Assembly (NCBI GenBank): GCA_946407975.1
Contig: CAMJQC010000002.1
Span: forward strand, 1 to 64,000
Source of the DNA: an uncultured Bacteroidales bacterium
GTDB lineage: Bacteria; Bacteroidota; Bacteroidia; Bacteroidales; F082
DNA length: 64,000 nucleotides
Direction of reading: 5' to 3'
In this document: positions 15,375 through 24,261 of the stretch, in pieces
Position numbering within the stretch: position 1 is the stretch's first letter
Layout of the letters: every line of letters starts with the position of its first letter
The notes under the pieces: generated by a model
Seen by the model: only the letters and a program-made list of their open reading frames with translations
Told to the model about the DNA's origin: nothing
The model's database searches: none
Translations under genes and position numbers: made by a program

Positions 15375-16319
15375 ATGACGGAATCGAATCTCTCTCATCG
15401 CATTGTCGACCTGGCCAACTCCCTTGGTTTTGACGCCTGTGGCATGGCGGAAGCCGATTTTCTGAAAGAGAGTTCCGAACATGTCGAGCAATGGCTTTCG
15501 GAGGGTTTCGAAGGCGACATGACTTACCTCGACCGTAACAAGGAGAAACGTTATGATCCCCGTTTGCTGGTGGAAGGCACTCAGACAGTCGTCACCGTCA
15601 TCTACAACTACTATCCGAAGACTTTATTGCCTGCTGACGACAACTTCAAGATTGCAAAATACGCCTATGGCAACGACTATCACGAGGTGCTGAAGCAAAA
15701 GCTCCGAGAACTGCTTGAAGGCATCGAGGCGATGACGGGGAAGCTGGCAGGCACGCGCGTCTTCGTCGACTCGGCTCCAGTGCTCGACAGGGCATGGGCG
15801 GTGAAATGCGGATTGGGTTTCATCGGGAAAAACACTACGCTCATCCATCCCAAGAAAGGGTCGTTTTTCTTTATCGGACATCTGTTTCTTCCCATCAAGA
15901 TGGAACCTTTCGGTAAGGTCATCCCCAACCATTGCGGTCGTTGCACCCGGTGCATCGACGCTTGTCCGACAGGGGCGTTAAAGGCTCCTTTCCAGATCGA
16001 TGCCCGTCGTTGTCTCTCTTATCTCACCATCGAGCATAAAGGTCCGTTCGAAGGGATAGGGGAAGACCTCTTCCACGACTGGATTTACGGATGTGACATC
16101 TGTCAGGATGTGTGTCCTTACAACCGCTTTGCGAGAGGCAATGACGAACCTTTGTTTCAGCCTTCCGCCGAATTGCTCGCCATGCGGAAAGAAGACTGGG
16201 TCAATCTCGACAAACCGGGTTTTGACGCCCTTTTCCGTAAATCCGCTGTAAAAAGGGCCGGTTACGAAGGCTTGAAAAGGAATATAGACTTTCTAGCCAA
16301 AAACGAGGCATCTATCTAA
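15375..16319 (+). CDS. queG: Epoxyqueuosine reductase
   Basis: A 314-residue cobalamin- and iron-sulfur-dependent enzyme that performs the last step of queuosine synthesis in tRNA. Two [4Fe-4S] sites are visible: Cys187, 190, 193, 197 (CGRCTRCIDACPTGAL) and Cys240, 243, 247 (CDICQDVCPYN). The region VFVDSAPVLDRAWA followed by GLGFIGKNT is a QueG hallmark and includes the catalytic Asp. Length matches the shorter members (without C-terminal HEAT repeats). The start codon lies 8 bases after the terminator of the preceding gene and I see no promoter, which leaves its expression unexplained. Presence of QueG implies the cell uses B12, in line with the riboswitch at 60.5 kb. Confidence 0.95.
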   Translation: MTESNLSHRIVDLANSLGFDACGMAEADFLKESSEHVEQWLSEGFEGDMTYLDRNKEKRYDPRLLVEGTQTVVTVIYNYYPKTLLPADDNFKIAKYAYGNDYHEVLKQKLRELLEGIEAMTGKLAGTRVFVDSAPVLDRAWAVKCGLGFIGKNTTLIHPKKGSFFFIGHLFLPIKMEPFGKVIPNHCGRCTRCIDACPTGALKAPFQIDARRCLSYLTIEHKGPFEGIGEDLFHDWIYGCDICQDVCPYNRFARGNDEPLFQPSAELLAMRKEDWVNLDKPGFDALFRKSAVKRAGYEGLKRNIDFLAKNEASI

Positions 16320-16339
16320 GGAAGCTCCAAAAAGAAATC

Positions 16340-16990
16340 TTAATACCGATGCGAAGCGTTGATGTTATAGGTCACGACGGCCTGCAGCACTTTGTTGTAA
16401 TAGTGGCCGTACCAAAAGCTCGGCGACTCACCATTGATACGGATTGGCAGGATGGAATACATCATCCTGACACCCACCCCCAGATGCTCCGTGATGGCGA
16501 AATGCAATCCTCCGTTGGCTGTGACTGAGAAGAATTTCCATCTGTCCGTCGATTCAATTTCAGGTTCGAAATCGGCCGATTCAATGCTTTTGAGCAGGAA
16601 ATCCAAGCTTAGACCGGCTTCCAGGGAAATAAAGTCAAGTGGACGTCCACCCACGCTGAAATAACCGAGGTCGTAACGCAGCATCAAAGGGATTTCGGCA
16701 TAGTGAAGTCGAAGGTTGTAATGGTTATAGCCATAATCCTCTTCTTCTTTTACGTCGGAATGCGCTCCCATCAGCGAATACTTCAGCTCCATTTGCATGG
16801 AAAGATGGTTTTCGATAGGCAGATTGATATAGGCGCCTGCCGTAAAGCCCAACTGATGGTAACCTGCATAAGAGTCACCATCGACCTGCGAAGCGATGGC
16901 GCCGGCGAGGATGCCTCCGTTGAACGACTGCGCATGACAGAAGGTGCTGATCATCAGACCAAACAATAAGACAAAAAAGGCTTTTTTCAT
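16340..16990 (-). CDS. Outer-membrane beta-barrel protein
   Basis: A 216-residue exported protein with a signal peptide (1-20, cleavage after CHA) and alternating beta strands (for example LSMQMELKYSLMGAHSD and IPLMLRYDLGYFSVGGRPL), resembling PorT-family or OmpA-like barrel domains. The C-terminal end is NINASHRY. The gene lies 5 bases after the stop of the MltF-like gene, so the two are very probably co-transcribed. No specific function can be given. Confidence 0.72.
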   Translation of the reverse strand: MKKAFFVLLFGLMISTFCHAQSFNGGILAGAIASQVDGDSYAGYHQLGFTAGAYINLPIENHLSMQMELKYSLMGAHSDVKEEEDYGYNHYNLRLHYAEIPLMLRYDLGYFSVGGRPLDFISLEAGLSLDFLLKSIESADFEPEIESTDRWKFFSVTANGGLHFAITEHLGVGVRMMYSILPIRINGESPSFWYGHYYNKVLQAVVTYNINASHRY

Positions 16991-16995
16991 TTCGA

Positions 16996-18426
16996 TTATT
17001 CGTTAACAAGCGCCCTGTATTGTTCGTAGCGTTCGGTGACTTCTTCGACGAAGCGGTAGGTCTCGGTACCCCTCAGGCGGCCGGCCTTGCAACAGGTGTC
17101 GTTGTAGTATTGCGGTTTGGATTTGTTCAGGATGAAGAAATCGACATTGTCGGTCCAAACATTGGGGTCTTTGCCATATTTCTCCGCCAAACGGCGGGCA
17201 TCGTAGACGTGACCGAGTCCGGCGTTATAGGCGGCCAATACGAACTTGATCCTTTCGACACTGTCGATGACCTTGTCGTCGAGGCACTGGTCGAGATAGT
17301 GGATGAGCTTGCCGCCTGCCTCAAGCTGTTCTTCAGGCGAAGAGTCATAGTCGATTTCGTATTTCTCCATTACCACAGGCATGAGCTGCATGAGGCCGAA
17401 AGCACCTTTGTCGCTCTCCAGGTCGGTGTGGAAACGCGATTCCTGATAGATGAGCGAAGCCAGTAGACGCCAGTCCCATCCGATTTTTTTTGCCACTTTC
17501 TTGATAGCAGGGTCGAAGTCGCTGATGCGGTTGCCAGAGGGCTCGTAGCGGGAAGGAAGACTGCGTTTTTTGATGTATTTGGCCAAGGTGCGGCCTATGT
17601 TTTTCTGCTCATAGTTGTCAATCCAGGTGTTTACAGCAAGCAGAACGGATGAGTCACCTTGGTTTGGCAAGGCCCATCCTATGGGCTGGTCGATGCTGAC
17701 GGCAAGTCTGTTATCGAGGCCCTTTGAGTTGGTGACGGCCATCTGTGCAATGTGTTCGTCAGCAACGGTGTAGTCAATTTGTCCGCTCTCGACCATCTGG
17801 ATCAGTTCTATGCTGTTCAGCGTGTCGCACTGCACGATGTAGATGGTGTCACCGATTTCTTCAGAAAGGTGTTCCAAGATCCTCACGGCATGGTTGCCAG
17901 CTGGAACATGGATGGTCTTGCCTGCCAACTCTAACGGGGAACGCAGCAGCTGGTTCTCAATCTCGTTGTAGGTCGACATGTCGTGCCATTTTTTCGGCAG
18001 ACGCTGTACAAGAACGCACTTTTTGGTGATGATGGGGTCGGTGAGAAGATAACTCCGTTTCATCTCCTTGTTGAGGCCGACTTCGGTTGCCAAAAGGTCG
18101 ATCTGGCAAGAGTCGAGCAGACGCAGACAGGAGTCCACATTGTCAACGACCTGAAGGTCCAGTTTCAGATTAAGGGATTTGCAGAGGTCGTTCAAAAGAT
18201 CGTATTGAAACCCCGCCATTTTGCCGTTGACCATACTGTAGTTGAGTAGATCGCAATCCGTTACGGCGAACAGTGTGCCTTTTTCCATCAACCGGTCGAG
18301 AACAGTGAGCGTGTCCACCACTTCGGGTTCTTCATCCATGTCATTGTCATGACGGTTGTTGCAACCGATAAACAACATGGAAAACAAGAGGAAAATAGCA
18401 CTGATTTGAAATGCTTTTTTCGTCAT
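16996..18426 (-). CDS. mltF: MltF-type membrane-bound lytic murein transglycosylase
   Basis: A 476-residue lipoprotein with lipobox FIGC (Cys22). An extracellular solute-binding-protein-like domain (SBP_bac_3, about 43-270) is followed by a lysozyme-like SLT domain (about 310-460) with YQESRFHTDLESDKGAFGLM, where the Glu is the catalytic acid, and later LAAYNAGLGHV. MltF cleaves glycan strands of peptidoglycan with formation of anhydromuramyl ends, and the binding domain senses muropeptides. A near-consensus promoter box (TACTTTTA, 18447-18454) lies 20 bases upstream. A barrel protein gene follows closely. Confidence 0.88.
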   Translation of the reverse strand: MTKKAFQISAIFLLFSMLFIGCNNRHDNDMDEEPEVVDTLTVLDRLMEKGTLFAVTDCDLLNYSMVNGKMAGFQYDLLNDLCKSLNLKLDLQVVDNVDSCLRLLDSCQIDLLATEVGLNKEMKRSYLLTDPIITKKCVLVQRLPKKWHDMSTYNEIENQLLRSPLELAGKTIHVPAGNHAVRILEHLSEEIGDTIYIVQCDTLNSIELIQMVESGQIDYTVADEHIAQMAVTNSKGLDNRLAVSIDQPIGWALPNQGDSSVLLAVNTWIDNYEQKNIGRTLAKYIKKRSLPSRYEPSGNRISDFDPAIKKVAKKIGWDWRLLASLIYQESRFHTDLESDKGAFGLMQLMPVVMEKYEIDYDSSPEEQLEAGGKLIHYLDQCLDDKVIDSVERIKFVLAAYNAGLGHVYDARRLAEKYGKDPNVWTDNVDFFILNKSKPQYYNDTCCKAGRLRGTETYRFVEEVTERYEQYRALVNE

Positions 18427-18485
18427 ATGTTACCATTTTGACGGGGTAAAAGTAGAAAAAAAGAATATATGTTGAGGAGTTTTTG

Positions 18486-18493
18486 TAATTTCG
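18486..18493 (+). promoter_or_regulatory. Possible promoter -7 box of the acyltransferase gene
   Basis: TAATTTCG, one mismatch to the usual form, 20 bases before the ATG at 18514. Confidence 0.35.
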
Positions 18494-18513
18494 CCCTCTA
18501 AATTTCGATAAAA

Positions 18514-19803
18514 ATGCCTCGAAAAATCCAAGATTATAATCTGCTATACTCCATTTTGCGTCCTTATGTCGATTGGGCTACACGTCGTTCCTACAGGCGA
18601 TTTGAGGTGCATGGCGCAAAAGACCTTCCCAAGGATGGCGCTCTTATTTTTGGAGTCAATCACAGCAATACGCTGATGGATGCTCTGGTGATTTTGTCTT
18701 CCAGCCATAGCAGAAAGGTGTTTATGGCCCGAGGTGATATCTTCCACAACCCGGTGATAGCCAAGATACTGACTTTTTTGCGCATTTTGCCTTTATTCAG
18801 AATCCGTAATGGCGTCGCGGCAGTGCGCAACAATACCGATTCCATCGATAAGGCTGTGGATGTTGTTCACGACAACGTTGGCTTGTATCTCTTTCCCGAA
18901 GGTCAGCACCGCACGAAGCATTCTCTCCTTCGTTTGAGCAAAGGCATTTTCCATATCGCTTTGGATTCCAATGAACAGTTTGGCAAAGAGAAACCCATCT
19001 ATATCGTCCCTGTCGCTATCGAATACGGCGATTATTTCCGCTATCGTTCCACTGCCATGGTGAATTTTGGCGAGGCAATCAACGTGACCGACTTTATCCG
19101 TAACAGCACGGAAGAAAACGAGGCTGTGCTTATGAATCAGCTGCGCGAGATGCTCTACGGACACATCTCCGAGCTCTTCACCTTCATCCCTGATGACGAG
19201 GACTACGACGCCATTTGGGAGATCGTGAAGATGAAAAACGAAAAACGTGCCGGTGGCCTTTATAACAAAATGCTCCGTAACCGCGATACCGTCGCCAAGG
19301 TGCTAAAGCTCCGTGAAGAGAAACCCGAAGAGGCGAAGAACTTGTTTGAAAGGGTGAGAGCCTTTGCCGATGCGCGTGTGAAGAACCGCATCTCCGTCAC
19401 CTCTGTGCCGAAGAAAAACCTGTTTTTAAACGCCTTGTGGAAGACGATCGTAGTGTTGCTCGGACTGCCCTATTTCATTGCCTCGGCTGTGGTTAACATT
19501 CCTGTATGGGTCACCACGCTGATCATCCGTCACAAGTTGAAAGACCCTGCTTTTGGCAACACGGTGAGTTTTGGCGTCAAGTTCGTCCTTTTCCCCTTGA
19601 TTTTCATAGCGGGCACGATCGTTGCGTTCTGTTGCCTGAAATGGTATTGGGCTTTGTTGGCGACGGCGTTGCTCTTCTGCTCTTATAGTTTCTTTACAGA
19701 TTATCTCGAACTGTCGCGCCGTTATATCTCCGACATCCGCTGGATCTTTAAAAGCAAGCTGCGTAAGCAGTATAAAGAGTTGAAAATCAACGAACGGTTC
19801 TGA
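18514..19803 (+). CDS. PlsC-family 1-acylglycerol-3-phosphate acyltransferase-like protein
   Basis: A 429-residue membrane-associated acyltransferase. The N-terminal PlsC domain (about 25-225) shows NHSNTLMDAL (catalytic His and Asp, with 5 residues between them as in related Bacteroidota enzymes) and LFPEGQHRTK (phosphate-binding FPEG). The C-terminal third holds two or three hydrophobic segments (about 310-385) and a basic tail. Such enzymes add fatty acyl chains to glycerophosphate or other lipids; the longer C-terminal part sets it apart from canonical PlsC, so the acceptor is uncertain. The metallophosphoesterase gene follows after 15 bases and may be co-transcribed. Confidence 0.82.
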   Translation: MPRKIQDYNLLYSILRPYVDWATRRSYRRFEVHGAKDLPKDGALIFGVNHSNTLMDALVILSSSHSRKVFMARGDIFHNPVIAKILTFLRILPLFRIRNGVAAVRNNTDSIDKAVDVVHDNVGLYLFPEGQHRTKHSLLRLSKGIFHIALDSNEQFGKEKPIYIVPVAIEYGDYFRYRSTAMVNFGEAINVTDFIRNSTEENEAVLMNQLREMLYGHISELFTFIPDDEDYDAIWEIVKMKNEKRAGGLYNKMLRNRDTVAKVLKLREEKPEEAKNLFERVRAFADARVKNRISVTSVPKKNLFLNALWKTIVVLLGLPYFIASAVVNIPVWVTTLIIRHKLKDPAFGNTVSFGVKFVLFPLIFIAGTIVAFCCLKWYWALLATALLFCSYSFFTDYLELSRRYISDIRWIFKSKLRKQYKELKINERF

Positions 19804-19818
19804 TAATCTTCTCTCGTG

Positions 19819-20523
19819 ATGCGTTGGATTATCCCCGATATTCATGGTTACCTGCGGACTTTTCAATATCTTGTTGAAAAGCAGTTGCAACCGGGTTCGG
19901 ACGATACGCTATACCTTTTAGGCGATTACATCGACCGAGGTCCCGACAGCAAGGGCGTGATTGATTACATCCAGCGTATCCAACATGAAATATGTGCCGT
20001 CTATTGCCTTAAGGGTAACCACGAAGACCTCTGCATCAAAGCCTATGAGGCCGACCAGAAACGCCTGTTTTTAGGAAAAAAACATCAAGAGCAAAAAGAC
20101 TGGGAGGCCGTAGGTGGTAAGACCACGCTGGAGAGCTTTGGCGTGGCCCATCCTCATGAACTGCCAGCCGAATATATCGAATGGATGCGTAAATGCCTGC
20201 CATACATTGAACTAGAGAAATACATCCTCGTTCATGCAGGCATGAATTTCTCCATTGAGAATCCGTTTGAAGATACGGTCAGCATGCTATGGACGCGACG
20301 CTTCAAAGTGGATTATGCCAAGACAAAGGGCAAGAAAATCATCCACGGACATATTCCCGTTGATTACAGCTTTATGCATCATGTCATCGAAAACGGTGAC
20401 AATTATGACTTTATCGCATTAGATAATGGCGTTTTCGTGACCGACCAGAGCGGGATGGGCAATCTGACGGCTTTCAACCCTGACACCGGACAGTTGCTGG
20501 CTCAGACTAATCTAGATGAATGA
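19819..20523 (+). CDS. Metallophosphoesterase (Ser/Thr protein phosphatase family)
   Basis: A 234-residue cytoplasmic enzyme with all metal-binding motifs of the PPP-like calcineurin superfamily: DIHG (7-10), GDYIDRGPDS, GNHEDL, then HAGMNF and HGHIP. These bind two metal ions and hydrolyse phosphate esters. Close relatives are bacterial PrpA- or ApaH-like phosphatases; whether the substrate is a protein or a nucleotide such as Ap4A cannot be told. The ATG at 19819 is preferred over the adjoining GTG. The gene ends 7 bases before the convergent lamin-tail gene, without a visible terminator. Confidence 0.87.
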   Translation: MRWIIPDIHGYLRTFQYLVEKQLQPGSDDTLYLLGDYIDRGPDSKGVIDYIQRIQHEICAVYCLKGNHEDLCIKAYEADQKRLFLGKKHQEQKDWEAVGGKTTLESFGVAHPHELPAEYIEWMRKCLPYIELEKYILVHAGMNFSIENPFEDTVSMLWTRRFKVDYAKTKGKKIIHGHIPVDYSFMHHVIENGDNYDFIALDNGVFVTDQSGMGNLTAFNPDTGQLLAQTNLDE

Positions 20524-20530
20524 TGACTTT

Positions 20531-23116
20531 TTATTTGGTCGTTACCACTACAGCTTTCTTGTATCTTTTCACCACTCCGTCGAAGTTGAAGACTTCGGTG
20601 ACGACGACGTAAATGCCTACGGGGACGCGGTTTCCATTATCGTCGAGGCCGTTCCAGGCCAGGCTGCCTTCTTGTGCAACCAGCTCGCCACGGTTCAAAT
20701 GACGTACGATATGTCCTCCCGTGCTAAAGATGAAGCATTTCATGGTATAGCCAGGCTGGTCGAAGTTGTAGTTCACGAAACAGACATCATCAAAACCGTC
20801 GCCGTCGGGAGAGAACAGCTCCGGATCGATAGAGATGGCATCGGTGGTCTCTGCTGGGTTTTGCATCATGGAGTTGGCATATCCAGGGGTGCCGAAGCCA
20901 ACGCTCTCAGCGGCGGAATGCCAGTTGTCGGGGTCGCTGGAAGGAATGGCGAAGGAGACCCTTTCCAGTGATACGCCTTTGGTCTCTTTGAGCAAGGGAT
21001 AGTGCATTTTTGCGGAGAAATCCATCTGGTCGACGACAGTGCCGCTTTTGCTCATTAGGAAGGCCGTTCCGCCACTGTTGACATAGTTGGGGAAAGATTC
21101 CATATCCACGAAATTATCGGTAGGACAGTTATACTGTTGTCCGACGATATCTTTGTTGGTGGAAAGCAAAAGATAGGTCCCTGGGAGGAACAGACGGCCG
21201 GAAGAGCCTATCTCTTTTAGCGTGGTGTCGGCAGGATTCGGAAAACTCTCACGGATAAGTCCGAGCATCATGGTGCTGAGGTCGAAGGTCTTTTCGGTGG
21301 GATTGTATAGTTCCACATAGTCCACGCCTGGAGCGATTGGATCGAAGAGTATCTCGTTGATCACAATGTCATTTTCAGTGAGCTCGTTGGGGATGCCAAA
21401 GCGGACTTTGGTGTCGGACTCGATGGTGTTGCCAATGCAGTTTTCCACTCCGTTGACAATAAGGGTATAGATGCGTCCTTCTTCAAAAGGCTCAGAGAAT
21501 ATTAATTCCACAAAACTTGGATCATTAGGGTTGGCGTTGGCTTCTATGGGACGGTTATCGGTCTCTTCGACGATATAGTGGTCTAAGTCTTCAAGACTGG
21601 CGGCTTGCATCTGCTGGTCAAACCATAGTTGGACAATGGTGTTGGAGAACATGCCGATGCGTTCTACCATGGGTTTGCTCTCGTTGGGTGCATCGACGGA
21701 GTTGAGGTGTCCAGGCGTGCCTCCCGAGGTGTCGACAGAAGCTGTCCAGTTGGAGGAGCCGGCGCAGGGGTTCATCGGGTCGATCTGTTCCAGCGACCAG
21801 CCGCCGCCGTTTTTGTTCGTATCATGATACCAGCCAATGTTGAAAGAGACTTCGGTGATGATTTCTTCGTCGGAGTTGCAAAGCCGAATCACCGTTCCGC
21901 CATTTGTTATGGCTGTCGAAGAAGTCAGCAGGCCATACGAAGGTCCGTAAGAAGCCAGATCCTGTACGGCATCGGCGTGGCAGACGATCAGATAGCCATG
22001 GGCGTTGAGATGACAAGGTCCAAAGGTCTTTTGGGTCGATCCGATGGTCAGGGTCCAACCGTTTAAATCAATGTTCAGGTCAGTAGTGTTGTAGAGCTCC
22101 ACATATTCCCATTCTGGCAATCCTACCATGGGACTGGGGTCTGCCATGATTTCGTTGATGACGATGTCGTTGGCAGAGGCTTCGAAGATGGAAAAAGACT
22201 GTGTCGTTGTGGCCATCGTGTTACCTGAGAGGTCCGAGATGTGGTCAACTGTCAGCAGATAATTGACTGCATTCAGAAAAGAGGTGGCGAAGGACAGGTT
22301 TACTATGGACGGGTTTTCGCCAAAAGAGACGGTCTCAGGATGGCCTATATCGTTGTCAACCAAATAGTTGTTTGCATTTATTGCGGTCTCTTCACTTAAG
22401 GATTCGCTAAAAGAGAGCCGTAGCGTCTGGCTATCGGCGACTTCGACCGAAATGAGGGCGGGAGGCTCGTGGTCTATGATCTTCGGACCGATGTACACAT
22501 CGTCAAAATAGATTTTCTTTGCATTGCTGGATGTGTAGGTGGAAAGAAAGCCGAAATACCCTGTCCTGTTATAGCTGTCGTCCACTCCCACGGCTTCGAT
22601 TGAATAGTTTCCGCTCTGGTCGTAGCTGGTCTGCAGGGTCCAGTTTCCTTCGCGGTCGCAAATCATCTTCACGGCTACGCTGAAGGACGAGGCGATGGCG
22701 CCTGTTGTCCCCCGACAGATGCTGCGGGTGCTTTCGTTATCTTTTCGGAACAGCTCGATGGCATCATTGCTGCCGCTTTCGCCGAAACGGAGAAAGTAGC
22801 CTTGGGAGGCCTGCGTCAGGTCGGCTTGATCAGCACAGAGGTAGACATCGGTATAGTTGTTTCCGGAAGGACTGAAGGCCTCACGAATCCAGAAATGCCA
22901 TTCCGTTTCCTGCGACTCGGCGATGGGCAAAGAGAGATAGGACGATCCTGCCGCTTCAGCGTTTAACTGCAGCTGAAAGTTGCTGTTTACGATATAGTCT
23001 GTCGCATTACCTGTCCAAGTGGGGTTGTTGGAGAAATTGCCGTCGGAGAAGTCGTCTATGACTTGGGCGAAAAAGGTCATTGGCAGGAAAAGCAAAATGA
23101 GTAATATCCGTCTCAT
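20531..23116 (-). CDS. Large secreted protein with two lamin-tail domains and a FlgD-like C-terminus
   Basis: An 861-residue exported protein. Signal peptide 1-17. A lectin-like beta domain (about 20-215) is followed by an Ig-like domain, lamin-tail domain 1 (about 315-475, ANDIVINEIMADPSP), a second Ig-like region, lamin-tail domain 2 (about 580-745, ENDIVINEILFDP) and a C-terminal FlgD-Ig/CHU_C-like module opening with LFSPDGDGFDDV and ending in GVVKRYKKAVVV. The terminal module resembles type IX secretion signals, so it may be surface-exposed or released; lamin-tail proteins in Bacteroidota often bind or process nucleic acids, but no catalytic domain is visible here. It has its own promoter. 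Confidence 0.82.
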   Translation of the reverse strand: MRRILLILLFLPMTFFAQVIDDFSDGNFSNNPTWTGNATDYIVNSNFQLQLNAEAAGSSYLSLPIAESQETEWHFWIREAFSPSGNNYTDVYLCADQADLTQASQGYFLRFGESGSNDAIELFRKDNESTRSICRGTTGAIASSFSVAVKMICDREGNWTLQTSYDQSGNYSIEAVGVDDSYNRTGYFGFLSTYTSSNAKKIYFDDVYIGPKIIDHEPPALISVEVADSQTLRLSFSESLSEETAINANNYLVDNDIGHPETVSFGENPSIVNLSFATSFLNAVNYLLTVDHISDLSGNTMATTTQSFSIFEASANDIVINEIMADPSPMVGLPEWEYVELYNTTDLNIDLNGWTLTIGSTQKTFGPCHLNAHGYLIVCHADAVQDLASYGPSYGLLTSSTAITNGGTVIRLCNSDEEIITEVSFNIGWYHDTNKNGGGWSLEQIDPMNPCAGSSNWTASVDTSGGTPGHLNSVDAPNESKPMVERIGMFSNTIVQLWFDQQMQAASLEDLDHYIVEETDNRPIEANANPNDPSFVELIFSEPFEEGRIYTLIVNGVENCIGNTIESDTKVRFGIPNELTENDIVINEILFDPIAPGVDYVELYNPTEKTFDLSTMMLGLIRESFPNPADTTLKEIGSSGRLFLPGTYLLLSTNKDIVGQQYNCPTDNFVDMESFPNYVNSGGTAFLMSKSGTVVDQMDFSAKMHYPLLKETKGVSLERVSFAIPSSDPDNWHSAAESVGFGTPGYANSMMQNPAETTDAISIDPELFSPDGDGFDDVCFVNYNFDQPGYTMKCFIFSTGGHIVRHLNRGELVAQEGSLAWNGLDDNGNRVPVGIYVVVTEVFNFDGVVKRYKKAVVVTTK

Positions 23117-23140
23117 TTCAATTTGTTTTCAGTTATTGTG

Positions 23141-23148
23141 CAAAGATA
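23141..23148 (-). promoter_or_regulatory. Promoter -7 box of the lamin-tail protein gene
   Basis: TATCTTTG on the minus strand, 24 bases before the ATG at 23116. A TTTTTG lies 19 bases further upstream, giving a good -33 element; this is the most complete promoter in the window. Confidence 0.75.
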
Positions 23149-23250
23149 TTGTTTTTATAGTCAAGAACAAAAACCGCCTGAAAAAACGAAGCAAAGTAGC
23201 GTTTTTGTAAAGGATTTGACAGAAAAACACTTCAATTGATGCCGATTTTA

Positions 23251-23258
23251 TATTTTTG
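23251..23258 (+). promoter_or_regulatory. Promoter -7 box of asd-ribF
   Basis: TATTTTTG, 16 bases ahead of the asd ATG at 23275. Confidence 0.72.
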
Positions 23259-23274
23259 CGCCAAATATTGAGTT

Positions 23275-24261
23275 ATGAAAATCGCAGTCGTAGGTGCAAC
23301 GGGTCTTGTCGGTTCTAAGATGCTTCAAATGCTTGATGAACAGCGCGTTCAGATAGATGAATTGATGGTTGCCGCTTCAGAGCGCTCCGTTGGAAAGGAA
23401 ATCGTTTTCCGAGGGAAATCCTATCATGTCGTGAGTGTAGAAGACGCCATCGCAGCGCGCCCCGACATCGCCATATTCTCCGCTGGAGCGGCTGTCTCTA
23501 AACAATATGCTCCCGGCTTTGCTGCCGTGGGCACTTATGTCGTCGACAACAGCTCGGCTTGGCGCATGGAAAAGGATATCCCGCTGGTGGTGCCTGAGAT
23601 CAATGCCGATGTCATCCGTCGCGACACCCATATCATTGCCAATCCTAACTGTTCCACCATCCAGATGGTGATGGCTCTGGCCCCTTTGCATAAGGCCTAT
23701 GGCATCAAGCGTATTGTCGTTTCCACCTACCAGAGCGTGTCGGGTAGCGGCCAGAAGGGCGTGAACCAGCTGAAAGCCGAAAGGGCTGGCCAGCGTGCGG
23801 ATTTCTATCCCCATCCTATCGACTTGAACATACTTCCTCACATCGATACCTTCCTTGAGAACGGTTATACCAAAGAAGAGATGAAGATGGTGAACGAAAC
23901 GCGCAAGATCCTCCGCGATGAGCATATCGTCGTGTGCCCGACCACGGTCCGTGTGCCCGTATGGGGAGGACACAGTGAAAGCGTCAACGTCGAGTTCGAA
24001 GGTCCTTATGACCTCGCAGAAGCACGCGCCTTGATGGCCTCAATGCCCGGCGTGGTGGTGCAGGATGACCCTGCCAATTGCGTCTATCCGATGCCTCTCT
24101 ATGCCGAAGGAAAGGACGAGGTCTTCGTGGGCCGCATCCGCCGTGACTTCTCAGTAGAGAATGGCCTCAACTTCTGGTGCGTTTCCGACAACCTGCGCAA
24201 AGGCGCCGCCACCAATGCTGTGCAGATTGCACAGTATCTTATCCAACAGTTTTTTAAATAA
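23275..24261 (+). CDS. asd: Aspartate-semialdehyde dehydrogenase
   Basis: A 328-residue cytoplasmic enzyme that reduces aspartyl phosphate to aspartate semialdehyde with NADPH, the branch point to lysine/diaminopimelate, threonine and methionine. Visible: the nucleotide-binding loop VGATGLVGSKM (6-16), the active-site NPNCSTIQ with Cys126, QSVSGSGQKG and the late GGHSESVNVEF with the catalytic His. Length is normal for the shorter bacterial class. The stop codon overlaps the ribF start (TAATG), indicating translational coupling in a two-gene operon. Confidence 0.95.
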   Translation: MKIAVVGATGLVGSKMLQMLDEQRVQIDELMVAASERSVGKEIVFRGKSYHVVSVEDAIAARPDIAIFSAGAAVSKQYAPGFAAVGTYVVDNSSAWRMEKDIPLVVPEINADVIRRDTHIIANPNCSTIQMVMALAPLHKAYGIKRIVVSTYQSVSGSGQKGVNQLKAERAGQRADFYPHPIDLNILPHIDTFLENGYTKEEMKMVNETRKILRDEHIVVCPTTVRVPVWGGHSESVNVEFEGPYDLAEARALMASMPGVVVQDDPANCVYPMPLYAEGKDEVFVGRIRRDFSVENGLNFWCVSDNLRKGAATNAVQIAQYLIQQFFK

